26,420 nucleotides of DNA from positions 1 through 26,420 of the forward strand of contig CAZVFX010000100.1 in the NCBI GenBank assembly GCA_964626565.1, read 5' to 3'. A program made the translations under genes and the position numbers. Of this stretch, positions 7,977 to 16,726 are shown piece after piece. This stretch comes from CAZVFX01 sp964626565 (lineage in GTDB: Bacteria; Myxococcota_A; UBA9042; CAIXZC01). The stretch's first letter is position 1, and each line of letters opens with the position of its first letter. A model generated the notes under the pieces. The model was given only the letters and a program-made list of their open reading frames with translations. It ran no database searches and was not told the origin of the DNA.

Positions 7977-9059
7977 ATGGCCGATTCCCGCACCCTGAGA
8001 TACCGCGCCCACAACGGTGTGCGCGCGTTTCGAAGGTGGGTCATTCCATACCTGCAGTCCAGGCTCTATCCCAACCAGTTCAGGCCGATCCTTTCCTATC
8101 TGTTCACCGATTGGAAATGCAACATGGCCTGCCACTACTGCTGGACCTACGACAACAGCAGGAAAGGGATGACCCGCGAAACCGCGTTTGCAGCCATCGA
8201 CTGGCTGAAAAGCACCGGGTGCCGGGTAATCGCGATTATGGGCGGCGAGGTTCTGCTTAGAAAGGACTTCATCGTGCAGGTGGTGGAGTACGGAGTGAAG
8301 CAGGGTTTTTTCATGTACGTACCGACAAACGGCGTCTTGATGGACCCGAAGTTCATTAATGACGTGGGAAAAGCAGGGGCCGCCACCATCAATCTGGCCC
8401 TGGACGTCATCGACGAAAAGCCGGGCCTGCCCAAGGCCTTCAATCGGATCGAAGAGAACTTCCGTTACCTGGTGGACAACCAGGAGCGCCTGGGCTATCT
8501 GGTCTTCCTGAACATGAACATCACCGGGGGCAACCTGGTCGACATCAAGCGCCTTACGGAAATGGCGTGGGAGAACGGCGTCAGCGTGGATTATCACATC
8601 AACGAACGCCCCCACTACGAGCACGAGCACTATCGGCACGCAGACAACGACTTGTATATCACGCCCGAGCAGTTCGAGGAGGCGGACGCGCTGTTTGATT
8701 GGTTGTGCGACCGGCAGCGGAAGGGCCAGCCCATGATCAACACGGTGAATCACATCCAGGCCATGAAGCGGTTCATCCGCGGTGAGATTGGAGATTGGCC
8801 CTGCCGCGCGGGCCAGAATTCCTCAGCCGTGCGGCTGGACGGCACTCTGTCGCCCTGTTTTGGCCTCTACTCCGACGAACAGGATTGGGGCAGCATCGGA
8901 GAGCCGCGCTTCGACCGGGACAGACTGGATGCCATGAAGAAGAGATGCACGAAGCTGTGCCTCTCCACCTGCCATTTCAACATGAAAGAGTATTACACCG
9001 GCTCCCCGATCAGGAATTGGGTCAGGAAACACGCCGAAACCGGTGGTGGCGGGTTGTAA
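7977..9059 (+). CDS. Radical SAM protein with SPASM-like C-terminus
   Basis: A 360-residue radical SAM enzyme that would cleave S-adenosylmethionine to a 5'-deoxyadenosyl radical. The [4Fe-4S]-SAM site is C48, C52 and C55 in CNMACHYC; the SAM-binding strand MGGEVLL follows near residue 88. The C-terminus has C276 and C294 in a CRAGxxxxxVxxDGxxxPC context, then C324, C328 and C332. This resembles a SPASM or Twitch region holding an auxiliary iron-sulfur cluster. The ATG at 7977 is preferred because GGAGG lies six bases before it; the ATG at 7971, which overlaps the exporter stop, abuts the ribosome site. Substrate unknown. SPASM proteins often modify peptides or carry out dehydrogenations; no precursor peptide gene was seen beside it. 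Confidence 0.9.
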   Translation: MADSRTLRYRAHNGVRAFRRWVIPYLQSRLYPNQFRPILSYLFTDWKCNMACHYCWTYDNSRKGMTRETAFAAIDWLKSTGCRVIAIMGGEVLLRKDFIVQVVEYGVKQGFFMYVPTNGVLMDPKFINDVGKAGAATINLALDVIDEKPGLPKAFNRIEENFRYLVDNQERLGYLVFLNMNITGGNLVDIKRLTEMAWENGVSVDYHINERPHYEHEHYRHADNDLYITPEQFEEADALFDWLCDRQRKGQPMINTVNHIQAMKRFIRGEIGDWPCRAGQNSSAVRLDGTLSPCFGLYSDEQDWGSIGEPRFDRDRLDAMKKRCTKLCLSTCHFNMKEYYTGSPIRNWVRKHAETGGGGL

Positions 9060-9086
9060 GTAGTTGTGCTGACATGTAGATCACAT

Positions 9087-9172
9087 TTGCCGGCTGCAGC
9101 TCTCTTTCCGGGACCGCCCCACCGCTTCCGGACCACGGGTCGATGGCACGTCCCTCCACGCGCAGCCGGCAA
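9087..9172. promoter_or_regulatory. Intercistronic inverted repeat (11-bp arms)
   Basis: TTGCCGGCTGC at 9087-9097 is the exact reverse complement of GCAGCCGGCAA at 9162-9172, with 64 bases between. The enclosed sequence has smaller possible stems: GACC/GGTC at 9131-9141 and GGGAC/GTCCC. It lies in the largest internal gap of the cluster (9060-9222), where no gene was found. It could be an mRNA processing or attenuation structure, or a protein-binding site. Confidence 0.5.
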
Positions 9173-9222
9173 CCGACGAGGGGCAGCGTATCGGGGACAC
9201 GCGTTCGGGCCGGAGGCGGCGC

Positions 9223-12200
9223 ATGGGAAGAGAAGGTAAGCCTGACGGTTTGGCACTGGGCATCGACGTGGGAGCTGTTTCGGTTGCTGCGGTGTTGCGC
9301 GGAGACGGCGTCTCGCAATCTGCCTGGGTACCCCACGATGGCGATGCGGAAGGAACGCTGAAACGGTTGCTGGCCTCCTGGCCGCTGGAACAGGTGGCGC
9401 GGGTTGGCGTTACCGGCAGCCGGGCCACCGCCCTCTTTCCCCACCTGCAGCCCCTCGACGAAATTGTCTGTACCGTTGAAGGCGTACGGCACTCCTGCAG
9501 TGAGGCCAGGGGAGTGTTGTTGGTAGGCGGTGAGCGGTGCGCTTTCGTGGAGTTGGATGAGGGGTTTCGGTACGTTCGCCACACCACCAACGGATCCTGC
9601 GCCTCCGGCACCGGCCTGTTCCTTCAGCAGCAGGCCGCAACCTTGGGTCTGTCCCTGGCCGAGTTCAGTCAGGCTGCCGCACGCAGCGCATCGCGTGCGC
9701 CTCACGTCGCCGCCCGTTGTGCGGTTTTTGCCCGAACCGATGTGGTGCACCTTCTGCAAACCGGGCACAGCCCGGACGAGGTTTGCAAAGGCGTCTTCCG
9801 GAGTCTCGCCCGGGGACTTGCCAATGAACTACTGCGGGGACAGACTCTTCCGGCGCCATCGGTTCTGGTGGGCGGAGTGGCGCGCTTGGAACCAGCCGTC
9901 GCGGCGCTGGAAGAGCACCTGGGAACGCCCCTCGTTAGGGTTGAACAACCGGAAACAATCGGCGCCTGTGGAGCATCCATACTCGCCGTTCCTTCCACGT
10001 GGCAGGAACCGGCAAAAACAGGGGACAGACCTCGCGGCTCGGCCAGGCCGCCGCTGGCCGCAAGAGCAGTGGCGGAAGAGACCCGTGTAGTGGAGCAATT
10101 CGACGAAACAGAGGTTTTCAGCTACGGCCCTTGGTCCAACCGGCTTGCCCTGGGCCTTGATGTGGGTTCGAGATCTACAAAGGCAGTGCTGATCGATGAA
10201 GGCTCCAATCCCGTGACCGGTTTCTACACTTGGACCGACGGAAAACCCCTTGCGGCCGCGCAAAAAGTGCTGCGGGCCCTGGATCGATATGCGTCGGAGA
10301 AAGGAGGTCTTTCCCTGGTGCGGTGTGGGGTGACGGGGTCTGGCCGGAAGCTTGTCGCCCGTGCTTTTTCCGCTGACCTGGATCTCAACGAGATCACGGC
10401 CCACGCGCTCGGGGCCCTTCACCTCGACCCCGAGGTTGACACCATCTTCGAAATCGGGGGTCAGGACAGCAAGTACACCCGGCTTCGCAACGGCCTGGTC
10501 AGGCACGTTACCATGAATCATGCGTGCGCCGCGGGCACGGGAAGCTTCATCGAAGAGCAGGCCCGGCGCCTGGGCGTCGAGTTGACCGATTTCTCCGACT
10601 TGGCCACCGGGGTTGCCGCGCCTGCCACCAGTGAGAGGTGCACGGTGTTCATGGCCCGGGACGCGGAGCGTCTGGCCGCGGAAGGGCACTCGAAGGCCGC
10701 CATCGCAGCCGCGGTTCTACACTCGGTGTGCGAGAACTACTTGAACAAGGTAGCGGCCTCCTACCCTCTGGGCCGCCGCATCGTGATGCAGGGGGCCACC
10801 GCACTCAACGGGGCGCTGGTGGCCGCGTTCGAGCAGCGCCTGGACCGCAAGGTCAGCGTGTCCCCGTACTGTCACCTGACAGGGGCGCTGGGCGCTGCGC
10901 TGGCTGCACAACAACGCGCTGTTGGGGAGAGCGCGTTCAAGGGATTCGAGATTCTCGACACGCAGTTTGCGACCCGGTCTTTGACGTGCGATATCTGCGC
11001 AGACCGCTGCAACCTCACTACCCTGTCGGCCGATGATGGGGCCGCCGTCGGCTTCGGCATGCGCTGTGGAAGGGATTTTCACGCCGAAAAGCGGGGACCG
11101 CTCTCCGTCCGTGTGCCGAGGGCCGGCCACGGCTCAGCGCCGAAACGTCCGGGGGCGGCGGCCGAGGCCAAGCGCGTCGGACTGCCTTCAGGCCTCTACC
11201 TGCTGGAGCAAGCTCCACTGTGGCGCGCTTTCTTGTCCCAATTGGGGTTCCATGTGGTCCCATTCGCTTCTGAAGCGGGAGACCCGGGCCTCGGAAGGGA
11301 GCTGGCCGGCCCCCATCTTTGCGCTCCTTCCGCGACCGCGCTCGGCCAGGCGTCCCGAGCGCTTGCGGACGGTGAATGTGACCTGGTGTTCCTACCCACA
11401 TTGGTACGCGGCGACGGCGTGCCCGCGAACTGCGACGTAAGAGTGAGCCGGCAACGCACCGATGCCTACTTCTGCTTTGTGTCCCAATACGTTCCCACCT
11501 TGCTGAAGCGCGGCCGGTGCGAGGCCGGGGATAAGGTGATTTCTCCGCTGATCAGCCTCAATGCCCCTCACGCCGAAACAGCCCGTGTCTTGCACGAGGC
11601 GCTGGAGGGGCGCGTGAACGCTGACTACGAAACAACTCTGGCCGCGTTCGAAACGGGTCTCAAGGTGCATGAAGAGTCTATTTGCAAGGCGCAGGCTGCG
11701 GGGACAGACCTGTTGGACCGCGCCCTGGGAGTGAACAAACCGATAGTCGCTCTCCTGGGCATGCCATACTGCATCCTCGACGCCCAACTCAACGGTGGAG
11801 TTGGCGATATTCTGGAGGCTTTAGGCGTCCCGGTTCTCCTGCCCGGGATGATTCCGCGGGATGAACTGCCCGAGTTCTCTCAATTGGATGACGACGGCAC
11901 CCACTGGCAATATGCAAAGCAGGCGCTGGCCGAAGCGCACTGGGTTGCACGAAAGAAGGGGGTGTACGCTTTGTATGTCTCCGCGTTCGGTTGTGGGCCG
12001 GATCCTCTGGTTGTGCCTCGAATCAGGGAAACCATGGATGGTGCCGGGAAACCGCTCGCGGTGATTCAATTGGAATCGCAACAAGCCAACGCCGGGACTG
12101 CGACCCGAATTGAAGCTGCACTGGACGCATTTGCCCACCACCTTGCTGCGCCGGATGCGGGGCTTCAAACACGCGTGGCGGGCTCGCCGCAACTTACACG

Positions 12201-13365
12201 CATGAGCAAAGGACGACTCTTCCTCGTTCCCCGCATCGATGACATGGCCTGCCGGCTGTGGGCGGCAGGGTTTGAGGGCACCGGATACAACGTCCGGTTC
12301 TACGACCAGTCCCCCGGGGCGGTCGCGGTGGGGCAGACGTGTACCGGGGGGGGAGAATGCCTGGCGATTCCCGCCATCGTGGGCGGCGCCATCGCTACTC
12401 TCCAGGAGACGGACTACAAGGACGCCGCGGTTTTTGTACCCACCAGCAGCTATTCTTGCGCCTACCCCGAGTTCACCGCGGCCACCCGGCGCGCGCTAGA
12501 CCGCGCGGGATTCCGTGACGTGCCCGTGTACGCGCCCAACCTGTTTGCCTTTTTCCCGGGTGCGTCGGTGTTGGCCAACCGATACGTCTGGGAATGTGTT
12601 GTGGCCACGGATCTGTTGCGGGAAGCGGTGTTCCAGACCAGGCCTTTCGAGGTGAATCGAGGAGAAAGCGACGGCATCCTCGAGAACGGTATGCAGGGGC
12701 TGGAAACCGCGTTGAAGAACCGCAAGGCGCTCCTGCCCCAGGTGGAAAGAACCCTGGCCGCGCTGGCCCGGGTGGAAGTGCGAGCAGACGACCGTCCTCG
12801 GGTGCTGTTGGTGGGCAACCTGTTCCTGAGGTTTAACTCGAAGCTCAACAACTCTATCGTGTCTCGACTTGAACAACTGGGGGCGTGCGTCACCAGTCCG
12901 CCCATGAGCGACTACACCCTCACTGCGCGGCTGCAAAACCGGCACCTGCTCGCCGGGCAGCAGGGACGACGGTGGTGGACGCTGCTGAACTCGTTGTTCG
13001 TGCGGTCTCTAACCGACGTTCAGCGAAAGTTTGGGAAGGCGGCAACCCGCACCGGCCTTCCCCGGGACACCGGCGCCTTTGGCGAGTTGGAGCACTATGT
13101 ATCCAACGTGCTGGGCATCCCGTGGGCGCTGGGCGGCGAAACCCTCAGCGTCCTGGGAAGAGTGGCCCAGGCCCTGGAGCGAGGCGGCATAGATGCAGTG
13201 GTTCACGTAAACTCACTTTTCTGCCACCCGGCTTATGTGTCGGAAGAGCTTCTCCACGGCGTACTGCAAGACGCCGGGGTCCCGGTTGTAAACCTGTATT
13301 ACGACGGCCAGGGCCAGAGCGATGACTCGCTGGCGCCGCTGGTCAAGTTCCTTAGAACGCGGTAG
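9223..13365 (+). CDS. Double BadF/HgdC-type activase fused to 2-hydroxyacyl-CoA dehydratase-like domains
   Basis: A giant 1380-residue protein of the acyl-CoA dehydratase activase-related family. Two ATPase domains of the BadF/BadG/HgdC type come first (about 10-260 and 308-565), starting LGIDVGAVS and LGLDVGSRSTK. Each keeps two cysteines: C126 and C166 in the first, C435 and C473 in the second. In HgdC two such Cys per subunit hold a [4Fe-4S] cluster across a homodimer, so here the cluster could sit within one chain. A four-Cys site follows (C589, C592, C596, C615), then DUF2229-like and HgdB-like regions (GLYLLEQAPLW; TCTGGGECLAI; PTSSYSCAYPEF) that may bind another cluster. It probably uses ATP to drive low-potential electron transfer to a CoA or similar substrate. 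ATG at 9223 has GGAGG six bases upstream. The inter-domain linker carries a copy of the dispersed GGGGACAGACCT motif. Confidence 0.88.
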   Translation: MGREGKPDGLALGIDVGAVSVAAVLRGDGVSQSAWVPHDGDAEGTLKRLLASWPLEQVARVGVTGSRATALFPHLQPLDEIVCTVEGVRHSCSEARGVLLVGGERCAFVELDEGFRYVRHTTNGSCASGTGLFLQQQAATLGLSLAEFSQAAARSASRAPHVAARCAVFARTDVVHLLQTGHSPDEVCKGVFRSLARGLANELLRGQTLPAPSVLVGGVARLEPAVAALEEHLGTPLVRVEQPETIGACGASILAVPSTWQEPAKTGDRPRGSARPPLAARAVAEETRVVEQFDETEVFSYGPWSNRLALGLDVGSRSTKAVLIDEGSNPVTGFYTWTDGKPLAAAQKVLRALDRYASEKGGLSLVRCGVTGSGRKLVARAFSADLDLNEITAHALGALHLDPEVDTIFEIGGQDSKYTRLRNGLVRHVTMNHACAAGTGSFIEEQARRLGVELTDFSDLATGVAAPATSERCTVFMARDAERLAAEGHSKAAIAAAVLHSVCENYLNKVAASYPLGRRIVMQGATALNGALVAAFEQRLDRKVSVSPYCHLTGALGAALAAQQRAVGESAFKGFEILDTQFATRSLTCDICADRCNLTTLSADDGAAVGFGMRCGRDFHAEKRGPLSVRVPRAGHGSAPKRPGAAAEAKRVGLPSGLYLLEQAPLWRAFLSQLGFHVVPFASEAGDPGLGRELAGPHLCAPSATALGQASRALADGECDLVFLPTLVRGDGVPANCDVRVSRQRTDAYFCFVSQYVPTLLKRGRCEAGDKVISPLISLNAPHAETARVLHEALEGRVNADYETTLAAFETGLKVHEESICKAQAAGTDLLDRALGVNKPIVALLGMPYCILDAQLNGGVGDILEALGVPVLLPGMIPRDELPEFSQLDDDGTHWQYAKQALAEAHWVARKKGVYALYVSAFGCGPDPLVVPRIRETMDGAGKPLAVIQLESQQANAGTATRIEAALDAFAHHLAAPDAGLQTRVAGSPQLTRMSKGRLFLVPRIDDMACRLWAAGFEGTGYNVRFYDQSPGAVAVGQTCTGGGECLAIPAIVGGAIATLQETDYKDAAVFVPTSSYSCAYPEFTAATRRALDRAGFRDVPVYAPNLFAFFPGASVLANRYVWECVVATDLLREAVFQTRPFEVNRGESDGILENGMQGLETALKNRKALLPQVERTLAALARVEVRADDRPRVLLVGNLFLRFNSKLNNSIVSRLEQLGACVTSPPMSDYTLTARLQNRHLLAGQQGRRWWTLLNSLFVRSLTDVQRKFGKAATRTGLPRDTGAFGELEHYVSNVLGIPWALGGETLSVLGRVAQALERGGIDAVVHVNSLFCHPAYVSEELLHGVLQDAGVPVVNLYYDGQGQSDDSLAPLVKFLRTR
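9836..9847 (+). repeat. Near-copy of the dispersed GGGGACAGACCT motif
   Basis: GGGGACAGACTC, two positions away from the main motif, within the first ATPase domain of the activase fusion. May be coincidental. Confidence 0.25.
10021..10034 (+). repeat. Dispersed motif GGGGACAGACCT(CG), exact copy
   Basis: Exact 12-base copy, extending to 14 bases shared with the copy at 17330. It encodes GDRPR at residues 267-271, in the linker between the two ATPase domains of the activase fusion. Confidence 0.7.
11700..11711 (+). repeat. Dispersed motif GGGGACAGACCT, exact copy
   Basis: Exact copy inside the activase fusion gene but read in a different frame from the copy at 10021, giving AGTDL. Confidence 0.6.
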
Positions 13366-13440
13366 TTGGAGCCTTTCCGAGTCCTTGACCGTCAGCATCG
13401 GTTCATGAGACATTTATCAGCGCAACGAAAGGTGTGCTGA

Positions 13441-14784
13441 GTGAAGCTGACCATAGTCAACTGCGGAGTGCCAGGCTCGTATGCCGTGGTGAAATACCAG
13501 GCGCTGGCCCCCGCTTATCTGGCGGCTTATACTCCGGCGGATTGGGACGTCGAACTGGTCGACGAGAATTTTGACCACTTCGATCCCCACGACTGCACCT
13601 CTGACCTCGTTGCGTTTTCATCCCTTCCCATCTACATCGACAGAGCCTACAGATATGCTGCGGTTCTGAAGGATCGGGGGATTACAACCGTGGGCGGTGG
13701 CCTCCACGTTTCCGCGGTTCCGACCGAGGCCCTCGAACATTTCGACTCCATCGTCGAAGGGGAGGCCGAACCTGTGTGGGACCAGGTGATCTCGGATTTC
13801 GAGGGCGGGTCTCTCCGGCGACACTATGCCAGCCACTTTGAAACCTCGTTGGAGAACATCGGCCCGCCGGACAGGAACTTCATCCACCCGGGATACAAAC
13901 TGGCGTCTCTGTCCACCTCCCGTGGCTGCATGAACAAGTGCACTTTCTGCTATATGGGCAGCCTGGCCCGCAAGAGCTATCGGACCATCCCTTCCGAGCA
14001 GGTAATTGAAGATTTCCGGCAGGTGAAACGCCGCTTCATCGTCTTTTCCGACGCCAATTTTCTGGGTTTTTCCGAAGCGGATATCGATAGCCGGAGGGAG
14101 CTGTGTGCAAGGCTGGCCGAACTGCAGTTACGCCGGTACTGGGCCGCGCAGGTAACCGCAGACATCATCAACTACCCGGACCTCCCACGCCTGCTCTACC
14201 GGGCCGGATGTCGCATGGCCTTTGTGGGCTTCGAGACCATCGGTGACGATGGACTGGGCTCCATCGACAAAGGGCACAACTCCAACGTCAACTACGAAAA
14301 GGTGGTGCGCACGCTTCAGGATGAGGGCATAGGTGTTGCGGCCTCGTTCATATTGGGGCTCGATACTCATCGGCCCGACTACGAAGGAGCTATCGGGAAC
14401 TGGCTGGACCAGGCTCGTCCCTTGTTCCTCAACCTCGGGGTGCTGACGCCCATGCCCAATACCGCCCTGTATCGGTCATTGCAGGAGGAAGAACGCCTGC
14501 TGGGGGACGGCTTGGAACTGTGGAGGCACCTGGACAAAGCTACCAATACCATGCAGTACCGGCATCTTACCGGCAACCAGATGGAAGACATGTTTGCCCG
14601 GATAAACAGCCGCTTCTTCCGGCCCGCCAACATCGCGCGCAACTTCTTCGAGCAGTTGGTGGCGAGACGAAGGCCGCTGTTGGCCGCGCTGTACCTGGGC
14701 GCGGCGCTTAGGAAGCGGGAAAGCGGCTGCAAGTCCGCGGTCTTTTCTCCGCCGCCCCATTCCGACCCCGGGGCCGGCGCATGA
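13441..14784 (+). CDS. B12-binding-type radical SAM protein
   Basis: A 447-residue enzyme of the cobalamin-dependent radical SAM superfamily (BchE/HpnP/HpnJ-like layout). Residues 1-130 form a Rossmann-like domain with VDENF at 40-44 and a GGGLHVS loop at 85-91, typical of the B12-binding half. The radical SAM core follows with C163, C167 and C170 in CMNKCTFCYMG. The helix-strand pattern continues through GFETIGDD and the FILGLD strand. Family members methylate unactivated carbons, rearrange rings or modify lipids; which applies here cannot be read from sequence. The GTG start at 13441 has AAAGGTG upstream, after a 75-base gap that could contain another promoter but shows no clear one. The last four bases overlap the next start codon (ATGA), indicating translational coupling. 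Confidence 0.88.
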   Translation: MKLTIVNCGVPGSYAVVKYQALAPAYLAAYTPADWDVELVDENFDHFDPHDCTSDLVAFSSLPIYIDRAYRYAAVLKDRGITTVGGGLHVSAVPTEALEHFDSIVEGEAEPVWDQVISDFEGGSLRRHYASHFETSLENIGPPDRNFIHPGYKLASLSTSRGCMNKCTFCYMGSLARKSYRTIPSEQVIEDFRQVKRRFIVFSDANFLGFSEADIDSRRELCARLAELQLRRYWAAQVTADIINYPDLPRLLYRAGCRMAFVGFETIGDDGLGSIDKGHNSNVNYEKVVRTLQDEGIGVAASFILGLDTHRPDYEGAIGNWLDQARPLFLNLGVLTPMPNTALYRSLQEEERLLGDGLELWRHLDKATNTMQYRHLTGNQMEDMFARINSRFFRPANIARNFFEQLVARRRPLLAALYLGAALRKRESGCKSAVFSPPPHSDPGAGA

Positions 14785-15563
14785 GCGGAATTGAGATTAC
14801 CGTTGCGACCTGGAACATCAACCAGTGGCCGTGGCCCGGTTCCTTCGTGGGCGCCGGGGCCAGGCGGCAGGCGGTGCTTCAGCGTTTGACCGACTACGAT
14901 GTTGTGTGTCTGCAGGAGTGCTGGTCTGCGGCGGCCAGAGAGTTGAGACTCTCGACGCCATACCATTTCCTCGACCGGCTGCGATCCGCAGTTGGATTCA
15001 GCAGTGGGCTGCTGACCGTCTGTCGGCAGCCGGTTCTTGCAGGTTCGAGCCGGCGGTACGAAGCGCGCAGTTTTCCCGATTCCCTGGCTGCCAAGGGCAT
15101 GACAATGACCCGGATCTCAGTTCACGGGTTCGGCGAGGTCAACGTCTTCAACACCCACCTGCAGGCGTGGCGGGGAGAAGGGATCAGGAACCGGCAACTC
15201 CAACAGTTGGCTGAGTTCGTAAAGGAGGCGCCTGAGGCGGACGCGGCGATTCTGGCCGGTGACCTCAACTGCCTTGTCTCAGTTCCCCAGTTGTCCGAGT
15301 TGCGCACCGAGCTGGCCATGCGTGACCTGCTGGACGAGGTCCGTCCCGCTTGCGCGGACGCAAGCAGCCGGGGTAAGGTACGTTTCACCGGGGACGACGC
15401 ACGGGTCGATCACCTCTTGTTGGCGACTCGGCCCGGAGTCGAGGTCAAAGTGCTGGAAACAGGGATCATTCCGGGGCCCGAACGCGCCCCCTACCCTTCG
15501 GACCACCACGGGATTTTTGCGCGGCTGGTTCTGGGTCGTTCGAAAGGGGAGGAAGCCCGATGA
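14781..15563 (+). CDS. Endonuclease/exonuclease/phosphatase-family hydrolase
   Basis: A 260-residue metal-dependent phosphoesterase of the EEP fold (the DNase I, exonuclease III and neutral sphingomyelinase group). The active-site pattern is complete: N12 in TWNIN, E46 in LQECW, H126 in NTHLQAW, D161 and N163 in AGDLNC, D210 in VDHLLL, and H242 in SDHHG. No signal peptide is visible, so it may be cytoplasmic. The NTHLQAW and LQECW forms resemble sphingomyelinase-like members more than nucleases, as far as recalled. Within the cluster a role in removing a phospho-headgroup or phosphodiester from a lipid-like intermediate is plausible but inferred. It overlaps both neighbours by four bases (ATGA), so it is tightly coupled to the two radical SAM genes. 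Confidence 0.88.
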   Translation: MSGIEITVATWNINQWPWPGSFVGAGARRQAVLQRLTDYDVVCLQECWSAAARELRLSTPYHFLDRLRSAVGFSSGLLTVCRQPVLAGSSRRYEARSFPDSLAAKGMTMTRISVHGFGEVNVFNTHLQAWRGEGIRNRQLQQLAEFVKEAPEADAAILAGDLNCLVSVPQLSELRTELAMRDLLDEVRPACADASSRGKVRFTGDDARVDHLLLATRPGVEVKVLETGIIPGPERAPYPSDHHGIFARLVLGRSKGEEAR

Positions 15564-16723
15564 GCGCGTCGATCCCCATGCCATTCAACGGCAAGGACGT
15601 CCCGCACCTAGTCATCGAAGTGAACCAGGCGTGCAACATGAGCTGCAGGGCGTGCTACAAGGCCCGGGCGTCGTATACCAAGCCCTTCCGTCAGATTATC
15701 GAGGAAGTGGACTTTGCCATTACCCAGCGCAATCTGGACATGATAACTCTGGCCGGGGGTGAGCCGACGCTGCACCCTCGTCTGCCCGAGGTGATAAGCT
15801 ACATCGATGGAAAGGGTGTCAAGGTCAGCCTGCTCACCAACGGGCTTCTCTTGACCGATGAGTTGCTCGCTGAATACAAGGCGGCCGGTTTGACCAGGGC
15901 GATGGTGCACGTGGACGCAGACCAGAGGCGCCCCGACGCAACGGAAGGAGCGACGGAAACCGAACTCAACGAGTTGCGCCGAACCATCCTCGAGAGGGTG
16001 GCGAGGCATGGGCTGAGGGGCGGGCTCGCCATGACACTCTACCGCCGCAGTCTTCACGAATTCCCCGACTTGCTGGAATTCCTCTTCTCCACACCCCAGG
16101 CCAGCCTGCTGCTGGTCACTTGCTGCCGCAGTTTTGCACCCATCGCGCAAAAACACGGGGCGGAAGGTTGTATTGCTGCAATGGAGGACAGCGAACTGGT
16201 CAAGGACGAGGTAACCACCGCGGAAGTCATCGAGGTGGTGGAAAAGCGTCTGGGCATTATGCCTACCCATCACATCCCTTCCAGTCATCGGGAAACCGAA
16301 CGCCGCTGGATCTTTTACCTCGTCTTCTCGATAATCGACCGGGACGGCAACGTCACCCATATGTACCTCGATCCCAAGTTCAAGCGGACCATTGCGGTTG
16401 CCAACGGACTCCAGAAGCTGGCCAAGGGAAGGTACAAATTCGACATGGTTCCAAAACCGTTTGAGGCGGTGATGGTTTGCTTGGGCTACGCGATTTTGGG
16501 AATGAGCCTGGGGACGTTGTGGCGCACGCTCAGGTTTCTCTGGAGGCTGTGGCGGCCCGGCACGAGGATACAGTCCAAAGTGGTAGTGGTTCAGCAACTG
16601 CCCAATCTCACCGAAGAAGGTGAGATAGAGTATTGCGAGAACTGCCCGGATGCGACGGTGCGGGAAGGCGAGATTGTACAGCTATGCATGGCGGACATAC
16701 TAAGGCCGGTACGGGAGGGTTGA
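15560..16723 (+). CDS. Radical SAM protein with C-terminal membrane-like helix
   Basis: A 387-residue radical SAM enzyme with C25, C29 and C32 in CNMSCRAC and the SAM-binding AGGEPTLH near residue 62. The core ends around residue 190. A hydrophobic segment at about 303-325 (VMVCLGYAILGMSLGTL) is followed by aromatic and basic residues, suggesting peripheral or single-pass membrane attachment, which is unusual for the superfamily. The C-terminus has CENC plus a further Cys (VQLCMADI) that might hold an auxiliary cluster; a CC pair lies in VTCCRSF. The ATG overlaps the preceding stop as ATGA, and the downstream gene starts after three bases. Membrane placement suits a lipid-like substrate; the reaction is unknown. 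Confidence 0.88.
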   Translation: MSASIPMPFNGKDVPHLVIEVNQACNMSCRACYKARASYTKPFRQIIEEVDFAITQRNLDMITLAGGEPTLHPRLPEVISYIDGKGVKVSLLTNGLLLTDELLAEYKAAGLTRAMVHVDADQRRPDATEGATETELNELRRTILERVARHGLRGGLAMTLYRRSLHEFPDLLEFLFSTPQASLLLVTCCRSFAPIAQKHGAEGCIAAMEDSELVKDEVTTAEVIEVVEKRLGIMPTHHIPSSHRETERRWIFYLVFSIIDRDGNVTHMYLDPKFKRTIAVANGLQKLAKGRYKFDMVPKPFEAVMVCLGYAILGMSLGTLWRTLRFLWRLWRPGTRIQSKVVVVQQLPNLTEEGEIEYCENCPDATVREGEIVQLCMADILRPVREG

Positions 16724-16726
16724 GGG

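Noticed and set aside
7680..8753. A 357-codon open frame on the minus strand
   Set aside because: It lies antisense across the end of the exporter and most of the radical SAM gene, both strongly supported, and has no family features.
15608..16597. A 329-codon open frame on the minus strand
   Set aside because: It is a shadow of the second radical SAM gene, with no motif of its own.
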